From NCBI GenBank assembly GCA_040437565.1, contig JBDOQK010000011.1, forward strand, positions 372,001 through 436,000: 64,000 bases of DNA, in the 5' to 3' direction. The stretch is from Albugo candida (Eukaryota; Oomycota; Peronosporomycetes; Albuginales). The notes beneath the pieces were generated by a model. That model did not search any database and had not been told where the DNA came from. It worked only from the letters and a program-made list of their open reading frames with translations. The translations under genes were made by a program, and so were the position numbers. Shown here one piece after another: positions 56,257-64,000 of this stretch. Position 1 is the stretch's first letter. Every line of letters begins with the position of its first letter.

Positions 56257-59200
56257 ATGTTTGGTAATAATGGGCAGAGTTTTCAAGGAAATACAACCGA
56301 TAACTTTGCAAATTCACCGTTCATTTTAAGAAACCATGCCAAAAATCCGTCACCTTCACCACCCATCTTCAACGCAAATCCCTTTGCAGCGCAGAAAGCT
56401 CCATCAGAACCTCCAAATGTCCAATTTCCGACCGCAGCACCATTTACGTCCAATCCAATCACATGCAGCCAAGATTATAAGCCGCCCCAGATAGCCGCAT
56501 TTAGTGCCAATAATAGCGCTCCAGTAAGCATATTTCCAGCGAATCCAAGCGCTACAAATCCTTTTGCAACTTCAACATGGAACTCCTCTTCTTCCTTTGC
56601 CTCTTTCGCTCCACAAGCGGTCAATCAAAAGGCTATCGCCAGCGAGAGTGATATCAATCCTTTCGCACTCGTTTCCACCACAACAGCCTCCTCCAACACT
56701 TTTTTTTCGGGAGCACAAACCGCTACTTCACAACAATCATTCTCACTTCCATCGAATCCGCACACACAATTTTCTTTAAGTACGCCGTCAATAACAACGA
56801 CATTTGGATTCGGACATGAAAAGAGCTCAAATAAGAAAAGCGTGGAGAATGAAAATCGTGTGAGAGAGAATACGACCGAAAAAAGCAATCGAACGCGAAT
56901 ACCTTTCCGCAGAAAAAATGAAGGGGCTACTAATATGACTGGAAATGAGGAATTCGGCCAAAATCAAGTTGCACATTCATTCCCACCATTTGAAAGCGGG
57001 TATCTCACACCACACAAACGACCATCATTCCAACAAAAAGCTATTTCAAATTCGAGTAAGAAGAGCAATTTATCAGCTTCCTCTACGGTGAGCAGCACAA
57101 ACGACAGGCTATCTAATCCGACATTACGCCATGTACTGGATGATTCATTATCGAGCGCAGTTGCCATGTCAAATACGCAAATGGATCGTAAAGCAGAACT
57201 CTCCTCTGCTACGAATTTGGATGGGCTTTGTGTTGACAAATGTAGCTTGACCGAACGTGAACTTCATCTTCGCGTTGACGAGCTGAGCGTGTTTGAAAAA
57301 AGTATGCCGAGTAATCCTAAATCTCCACAAGATTTGATTGTCAAACGCTTTCAACGGAGTTCTGCGGATCACAAGCTCGACATTCCACAAGAGGTTCGAC
57401 CACCAGGCGTACTGCGTCTCACACAACTATACCTTGAGCAGGAGATCATGGATAGGGAAATTTTGGGCTCGGACGCGCGATTTGATCCCCCACGAGCTCC
57501 AGAACCGATCGAGCTGTACAACTTTTGCTGGGATCGAACGCGAATGATTCGAAAAGATTTCACATTGCAAAATTATCGTGGTGCAGGAGGGAGAGTCAAT
57601 CCCATTGTATTGGACGTGCACGAACGGATCGCACGATACCACATCATGTGCGAACATGAACTCTGCCAAGTCTCAAGTTTTGTGGCACAACAAAATATGG
57701 AGCAACTCGGCCAGACACTCAAATCGCTTAATGAGTTGTACGATGAAGCATTCAAGACCGGAGATGTCCGCCAACAAAGTCCTTTTGAACCAGAATTACG
57801 AGCGTACTTTATTTTATGCACATTGGATAATGGACGAGGCCTTGATGTTCTCAAATTTGTCAAAGGACTTTCAAGTACAGTTATGAATAGTCGACATGTT
57901 CAATTTGCGATGAAAGTCTTCGTTGCGCGACATACGGACGACTACTACTTGTTTTTCCAACTTTTCAAGCAAGCAACATTCCTGCAAGCGTGTCTCTTAT
58001 TCCGATTTATTGCGAGTATGCGTTCATGCACCTTACAACGAATGAACAGAGCATATCGGAACTATACATACCCATTGGCTGATCTAGCGGAACTTTTATG
58101 CTTTGATGATATCGACCAAGCTGCTGAAGTTTGCCGACATCACGGGCTTATTATCTCGAATCACACAAGTCGAGACAATATCGCAAGCACTGAGGAAGAA
58201 GACATGGATGAACAAGAAATGGAAGAAACGAATGATCTCGCTATGATACGATTCGGCGGAGAATTTGAAACAGGTAAAAGGCGCGGATTCAACTCTGTCA
58301 GCGGTGCGTTGTGTTCAGCATGAGATGCTTTACCTCTTTTTGTTAGATATCGAACTGCATCGTAAAAAGACTCCTTTGGAAGTACGAATGTCTGAAAAGT
58401 ATATCTCGGAAAAGCAGAGGTAGAGAGGATTTCCAACATATATGGTGGCTGGGTCTAATAATATTTTGGATGTAGGACTTATCTTCGACGTGATATCTGT
58501 CGAGGAGTAACCGAGTACTCTAGTCACGAGTATCCATATCTCAGCGATCTGGTTGAAGAATTAGAGCGAGAAGAGCGAACAAGACTGTACCCTGGTAGGA
58601 AACAATACGCCGATGGATACTCGAGATTCCGGGATTACAGAGTATCTCCACCATGGACGGCTCAGGGCACTAAGAATGGAAATGCAGATGGAACACAAAA
58701 GGCAGCTCGTGCCGAATCAGATAGCTCGAACGATTTGGCACGTATCGCTTCGCGTCATGCAGAAATCGAAAATCAACGAAAACTGGCGATAGAACGGCTT
58801 CAGCAACTACAGAGAGAGAAAGAATTAGCTGAAGCAAGAAAACGAGAGCAGGAAATGACACGTCTGGTGACAGAAATGGAAACTCAACAGGTTAAGTTGA
58901 AGGAACAAAAAAACGCTCTTGAGGAAAAGGAGCGACAAGAAGCCGACCGACTTGCAGGATTGAAGGAAATAGAGGAGAAGAAGCGGCAGGACCAAATACA
59001 GCGAGAGATGGACAAGGAAGCTGAGAAACGTAAGAGAGATGAAATCGAGTGGCGCAATCGAGAGCAAGAACGACTTCGTCGCGCTGAAGAAGAAACAAAG
59101 CGTCGAAATGAGAGAATGTCACGTATAAAGCTATATCAAGCCAAACTCGATCGCGAAAAGAGAGAAAAGCAATTGGAAGTTGAAAGGCAACTCGCTGCAA

Positions 59201-61657
59201 AGCGGAAAGAAGAAGCTCGAGCACGAAAACAACACTTGACGATCATCCGATTCCGCTTTCACTTATGGAAAAAATATCGTCTTCGAGCGAGAAAGGGACC
59301 AAAGCAACCCCTACGTCTCACTTTGGATATGATACCCAAATCTATCGATTCGTCCGGCATCGTACCATCTTTTATACGAGCATCAAGGTCAACTCACGGA
59401 TTCAAAAATCATGCAGTCGAAGAGCTTCGCGTCATTCCATGGGAACCAGTCAATTTGGCGTGCCATTTGGGCCCGATATTGTCATCAAAATATCCACTCG
59501 CATCTCAGATTGGATGGAAATTGGTCGTCGCGGATATGATGGATCCTCATGCATCGAGCTTTGGAAGTTGGTGCGCGCTCATGTGCGGTATTTCAGGTGA
59601 TCCACAAATGAGTCACGNNNNNNNNNNNNNNNNNNNNNNNNNNNNNNNNNNNNNNNNNNNNNNNNNNNNNNNNNNNNNNNNNNNNNNNNNNNNNNNNNNN
59701 NNNNNNNNNNNNNNNNNGGCAGGACCAAATACAGCGAGAGATGGACAAGGAAGCTGAGAAACGTAAGAGAGATGAAATCGAGTGGCGCAATCGAGAGCAA
59801 GAACGACTTCGTCGCGCTGAAGAAGAAACAAAGCGTCGAAATGAGAGAATGTCACGTATAAAGCTATATCAAGCCAAACTCGATCGCGAAAAGAGAGAAA
59901 AGCAATTGGAAGTTGAAAGGCAACTCGCTGCAAAGCGGAAAGAAGAAGCTCGAGCACGAAAACAACACTTGACGATCATCCGATTCCGCTTTCACTTATG
60001 GAAAAAATATCGTCTTCGAGCGAGAAAGGGACCAAAGCAACCCCTACGTCTCACTTTGGATATGATACCCAAATCTATCGATTCGTCCGGCATCGTACCA
60101 TCTTTTATACGAGCATCAAGGTCAACTCACGGATTCAAAAATCATGCAGTCGAAGAGCTTCGCGTCATTCCATGGGAACCAGTCAATTTGGCGTGCCATT
60201 TGGGCCCGATATTGTCATCAAAATATCCACTCGCATCTCAGATTGGATGGAAATTGGTCGTCGCGGATATGATGGATCCTCATGCATCGAGCTTTGGAAG
60301 TTGGTGCGCGCTCATGTGCGGTATTTCAGGTGATCCACAAATGAGTCACGCTGCATCATACGATATTCGCCACACGCAAACTCAGACAGGACAACATATA
60401 ATGACATGTGCTCGATTGATACACGCCGATGCTCTCAACGACACAGAAACGAAGAACGCATTCCTCGGAACTTCAACAGTAATCTTCCCATTGGATTTGC
60501 AAAGCGTATCAGATAATCACAAAATGGGGCGAATGGCTATGTGGAAGAAACGAGTCGCTGCATCGCTTGCCGCGTTGGAGCCTTATACACAAACAAATGT
60601 TGTGGTCTTGTTGTTTTCAAGCGGACAAAAAAGAGAAGAATCATCGGATGTGCATGTATTTTGTGATCAAATGCAGCGACGATATCATGGAACAGTGCAA
60701 GACATAACGTGCCATTCCATTCACGAGAATGGGGAGCCTATCGGCAATTGCACTTATGAAGAAGAATTCGAGCGGATACTACGCAAGAGTGTCATGGAGT
60801 GCGAGAATGTGGGAGAAGAATCAATGGAAGCGATTTCTCTGCAGTCATTATTGACTTTTATTCTGGAACAGTTTATGAAGCATTCCCTCACACGTGGATA
60901 CAAAATGCAAGTGGATTTTCAGCGTATCACCTCTGAGCTTTGTATTTTTTGGGAAGAAGATGTCAAAGCGAATGCCAACATCAAACCGTGTGCTCCGGAA
61001 TTATTCCCATTCATATGCGAAGATGACGCCGACGGACGTTATAACTGTCCGTACACGCGAGAATCATTGAATGAAATCAAAACACATTTCTACAAACTCA
61101 CACACACACAAATTGAGATCGACGTAGAAACATTAATTGGGAAATCCATCGCACAAGCGCATGACCTCGTGGTTATCAAGTGCATGGAATGGGCAGATCG
61201 TCTCTTCTCAATGCATGGAAACAGTCTCTTTATTCACAATCTCAAGAATTCCATTCGTGTTGGGCTGCAAATCGTCAAACCCATTCAGAGAAATGTCATT
61301 GTCACAAACGAATCACATGCAATACGGATTCTGGAAAATCTTCTTCCGTGGAATGTATTCGGAAATGTGTATAGCGTATATAGTGAAACAATCCCAGAAG
61401 AGTGCACGCTGTACATCTCGTCCAAATGTAAAAGGCGCGTGGAAGCGCTTCTTGCATCTCGAAAATTGGAATTCGATATAAAGGAATGGCGAGCTTCACA
61501 GCGAAACAAGACAACCGACAAGCTGATAAAGAGAAAGACACCGATACAGCCGACTCGAAGCGCACATTCGGCAAAAAAAGCAAAGGATCAAAGTAGCATG
61601 AGATTAGCTCAAACTTACAGACGCTTCTTATGTATCGAAATTGAACGGGGAACTTAG
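56257..61657 (+). CDS. SAC3/GANP (MCM3AP-like) mRNA export factor
   Basis: Three exons (56257-58273, 58347-58419, 58476-61657) give 1512 residues when one 633-bp copy and the N run are removed; the frame then closes. The N-terminal 200 residues are Asn/Pro/Phe/Ser-rich with FG-like motifs (NPFAA, NPFATST), as in GANP. The SAC3 domain spans about 310-650: LCVDKCSLTERELHLR, VKRFQRSSADH, RTMIRKDF-type sequence (RTRMIRKDFTLQNY) and HERIARYHIMCEHEL. A long charged coiled coil follows (about 740-930), then a C-terminal region resembling the GANP mid and C domains. SAC3/GANP is the scaffold of TREX-2, which tethers active genes and mRNPs to the nuclear pore. The ATG at 56257 is the first after a gap, so the true start may be earlier. 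Confidence 0.87.
58985..60350. repeat. Gap of 100 N with identical 633-bp flanks
   Basis: The N run is 59618-59717. Bases 58985-59617 recur at 59718-60350, within the last exon of GANP. It is the longest such flank in the window and would double the coiled coil if taken literally. Confidence 0.94.
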
Positions 61658-61698
61658 TTTCACAACTCTCAACATTCAACCTTCGCTTATTTACGACA

Positions 61699-62634
61699 CT
61701 ACATGCGGCTACTTTGACGGCGAGCAGCACAAGCCAAAACGATGATAAAGAAGCAGATACCTGCAACAATGAACGCAACTGTCATAATCTTTGTCAAGAG
61801 ATCAACAATAGTCCGTAAAATAATTGGTCGACACTCTCCGAATGGCGAATTCTCAAATTCCGATTGATCGCCTCTCTTTGCGAAGAAGTTGACGCACCAC
61901 ACCATAGTCGTCTTGGAGCGCGGACACTTGGAGTTTGCCCATTGTAGCAAATTGGAGTATTTGGCAAACATTTTGGCTTGACCACAAACGTCACACGCGG
62001 TCTTCACCTGTGGCATCCGTGTGAGAATTTCAGCTTTTGCACAAACTCCATTCAGCCCAACAACATCGCTCAATGCTCCTTCGACAGCATTAGCAATCAT
62101 TGGTGAAATTTGAGGATTATACGCTTGGAGCAACTCGGTAGCTTTCGCATCATTACACAAATACACGCCTTCTGCATAGCAGTACCCTTGGTTGAAATAC
62201 TTTGCATATTTCTCTTCGTCATCAGCCCGCTTCCCATTCTCCAAATCCTTTGCTTTATTTTTAAACGACATCGCGAATCCCGCGACAATGAAAAACACTG
62301 TCATAAGCGCCATCACCACGCAATTGTACAGCACGAGTAAGACGCGGGAACGTGTGAATGACCCAATTAATCCGATGAGGCCCACGCCGATCACACAACC
62401 ACCGACAATCTTCCCAATTAGAAGCGGCGTATCGAACTTTGACTCGTATGAAGTGTCCCGCACCGCATCGTACCAACCTTCATTCCTGACTCGCGATACT
62501 AAAACGATAATAAACACTCCGATTCCAATGAAAATGAGATTCAAAATGCCGAATAACGCGCGTAAGACGAGACGCTGGCTTGGTCGGTCATCTTCTCTCT
62601 TATTATAGTACTCTTCGGGCTCCGAGTTATGCAT
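61699..62634 (-). CDS. Tetraspanin-like four-helix membrane protein
   Basis: A single exon of 311 residues. Four hydrophobic helices are placed as in tetraspanins: one near residues 26-46, two close together (about 72-92 and 98-120), then a large extracellular loop and the last helix near the C terminus. The large loop holds many cysteines (GYCYAEGVYLC, CAKAEIL, CDVCGQ, SKCPRSK, WCVNFF, GECRPI). The CCG motif of animal tetraspanins is not clear; CDVCGQ is the closest. The short cytoplasmic tail ends CAARRQSSRM. It lies 41 bp from the convergent GANP stop. Confidence 0.72.
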   Translation of the reverse strand: MHNSEPEEYYNKREDDRPSQRLVLRALFGILNLIFIGIGVFIIVLVSRVRNEGWYDAVRDTSYESKFDTPLLIGKIVGGCVIGVGLIGLIGSFTRSRVLLVLYNCVVMALMTVFFIVAGFAMSFKNKAKDLENGKRADDEEKYAKYFNQGYCYAEGVYLCNDAKATELLQAYNPQISPMIANAVEGALSDVVGLNGVCAKAEILTRMPQVKTACDVCGQAKMFAKYSNLLQWANSKCPRSKTTMVWCVNFFAKRGDQSEFENSPFGECRPIILRTIVDLLTKIMTVAFIVAGICFFIIVLACAARRQSSRM

Positions 62635-62958
62635 TTGAATAGCGTCGTATTGTCAAATAGAATGGTATTTTGTAATAAACAATGGATTTAGGAGCGAAAA
62701 GAGTGTTACGTAATGTGTAGGGTACAGTTGCACAATCATGTGTCAAATCATAAGGCAAGACATCTCTACCGTTTGTGGCGCACGCACTAGATGCGCATTG
62801 TACCGCTTTTACCGCGATTTAACTGTGTAAGGTTCTGTGTGTGAATTGTAACCAATGAAAATGATTCATAAGAAATCGAAGAATACCACTACGATCGCAT
62901 TCAGAAACGCACAAAAGAGAGGCAGAAGTTCTTCGCAGAATAATAATACATTTGAGAA
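62635..62958. other. Divergent intergenic region
   Basis: This 324-bp stretch separates the divergent starts of the tetraspanin-like gene and the receiver-kinase gene and probably holds both promoters. No other feature is seen. Confidence 0.6.
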
Positions 62959-64000
62959 ATGGACCCTTCCGAAGTATGTGTATTGGTTGTAGAAGATGAT
63001 GAATTCACACGCATGGCTACGATCGATATATTACGCTCTTGTCGCTATGAAGTATTCGCGGTGGAGAATGGAAAAGAAGCTTTGAACGCACTTATGCAGG
63101 AACCTACAAAGTACGATTTAGTACTTTGCGATGTTATGTTACCTGTTATGAATGGAATTCAACTGTTAGCGGCAATGATGGAACGCAATGGCATTGCATC
63201 AACGCATTCCGTAGCTTTGCATCATATTCCTGTCGTAATGACCTCAAGCAATGAGGAAATGGATGTGGTCACCAACTGTCTTAGTAAAGGCGCCAAGGAT
63301 TACCTCATCAAACCGATACAAGTCAACACGGCTAAGACTTTAGTGCGGCATGTATGGCTGAGCCAGCAACAAGACCAGCAGCGCGCATTTCCACCAAGTC
63401 AATTTTCTTCTTTCTCACAAAACCAGCACTTAGCAAACGGAAATACATTCCATACAAACGCAAACAAGTCAAAACTGAACGCTTCCTTGTGGCAAGATCT
63501 AGAAATGATTCGAAATATTGGAAAGGGAACACATGGAAATGTGGTGCTGGCTAAACGTCGCGTGGATGGAGCTATTGTAGCAGTCAAACGCGTCCAAACT
63601 TCACAAATTAGTGAGAGTGGGAAGAAACAAGCCGATAACGAAGTGGTGTTATTACAATCGTTATATCATGTTAACATCGTTCGTTTTTATGATCATTTTA
63701 TGATTGCCGATGAGTTAAATATCGTCATGGAGTACTCGGATGGCGGGAACTTGAGACAACTCGTCAAAATGAGATCGAGAGAAAAAATGGGACCTTTTCC
63801 GGAAGCCGTTATTATGTCGTGGTTTGCGCAATTGGTCCTCGCGGTGGCGTATATTCACGGAAAAAACGTCCTACATCGTGATTTAAAGGCTCAGAATGTG
63901 TTTTTGACACGGAAAAATGTTGTCAAGTTGGGCGATTTTGGAATTTCGAAAGCATTGGCAGGTGATGTTACAGCAAACACCGCGTGTGGAACGCCAGAAA
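62959..64000 (+). CDS. Response-regulator receiver fused to NEK-type protein kinase, 5' part
   Basis: An uninterrupted frame from the ATG at 62959 to the window end gives 347 residues; the gene continues outside. Residues 6-133 form a CheY-like receiver domain: acidic EDD (12-14), phospho-acceptor Asp58 in LCDVMLPVMNG, MTSS (94-97) and Lys118 in YLIKPI. A Gln/Asn-rich linker (134-175) follows. A Ser/Thr kinase begins at about 180: glycine loop IGKGTHGNVV, Lys210 in VAVKRV, VMEYSDGGNL, HRDLKAQN (306-313), DFG (326-328) and CGTPE. The kinase pattern, with NVFLT and KLGDFGISK, is closest to the NIMA/NEK family. All catalytic residues in the visible part are present. Phosphorelay control of a eukaryotic-type kinase is an inference from the fusion. 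Confidence 0.9.
   Translation, partial: MDPSEVCVLVVEDDEFTRMATIDILRSCRYEVFAVENGKEALNALMQEPTKYDLVLCDVMLPVMNGIQLLAAMMERNGIASTHSVALHHIPVVMTSSNEEMDVVTNCLSKGAKDYLIKPIQVNTAKTLVRHVWLSQQQDQQRAFPPSQFSSFSQNQHLANGNTFHTNANKSKLNASLWQDLEMIRNIGKGTHGNVVLAKRRVDGAIVAVKRVQTSQISESGKKQADNEVVLLQSLYHVNIVRFYDHFMIADELNIVMEYSDGGNLRQLVKMRSREKMGPFPEAVIMSWFAQLVLAVAYIHGKNVLHRDLKAQNVFLTRKNVVKLGDFGISKALAGDVTANTACGTPE

Noticed and set aside
58985-60350. Tandem duplication of the GANP coiled coil
   Set aside because: The copies look identical and flank exactly 100 N, as at other gaps; joining at the overlap restores the frame.

Overview
This 64 kb window is gene-dense nuclear DNA of a eukaryote, most likely an oomycete. A white-rust (Albugo-like) species is my best guess, but the genus is inference. 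The signs are short introns (mostly about 45-80 bp, GT..AG), intergenic gaps often under 200 bp, oomycete-style domain fusions (PH-FYVE-PI4K, receiver-kinase, ankyrin-Iwr1), flagellar genes (DNAI1, CFAP52) expected of a zoospore former, and a bZIP factor of oomycete type. I found no transposon, rRNA, tRNA, CRISPR array or virus-derived element that I can support.

Layout. 0-8.7 kb: the 3' part of a CC2D1/Lgd gene, a B-box coiled-coil protein, a minus-strand zinc-binding protein, an AAMP-like WD40 protein and an Iwr1-type protein with ankyrin repeats. 8.7-10.6 kb: about 2 kb without an intact gene, holding two diverged copies of a sequence that looks like a decayed gene. 10.6-17.4 kb: the TORC2 subunit SIN1 (minus), a gene-poor stretch, a bZIP factor with an N-terminal Cys/His knuckle, and a Lys-rich protein. 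17.4-25 kb: a minus-strand block of PH-FYVE-DEP PI 4-kinase, the CAAX protease RCE1 and a secreted subtilisin. 25-37 kb: DNAI1, a chorein/VPS13-like giant protein, ARP4, Rab GDI, a Jupiter/HN1-like protein and RRP9. 37-47 kb: small candidate genes, an SH3 protein, the cap methyltransferase CMTR1, glutaredoxin, an RCC1 protein and a polytopic membrane protein. 47-64 kb: an FHA-CHAT-NB-ARC protein, a DinB-fold protein, CFAP52, a MYND protein with CCDC53-type repeats, AATF, an SR-rich protein, SAC3/GANP, a tetraspanin-like protein and, running off the end, a response-regulator/NEK-kinase fusion.

Most genes are housekeeping: ribosome biogenesis (RRP9, AATF), mRNA capping and export (CMTR1, GANP), Pol II import (Iwr1), chromatin (ARP4), membrane traffic and lipid signalling (GDI, PI4K, CC2D1, chorein-like), TORC2 and flagella. 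Nothing suggests a metabolic cluster. The most unusual proteins are the FHA-CHAT-NB-ARC protein (47041-49869) and the receiver-NEK kinase (62959 to the end).

Assembly warning. There are ten gaps of exactly 100 N. Eight are flanked by direct copies of the same sequence (13 to 633 bp), as if overlapping contig ends had been scaffolded side by side. Five genes or gene starts (AAMP, SIN1, RRP9, CMTR1, GANP) are artificially duplicated there. Where I rebuilt exons, AAMP, CMTR1 and GANP become whole-codon models once one copy and the N run are removed.
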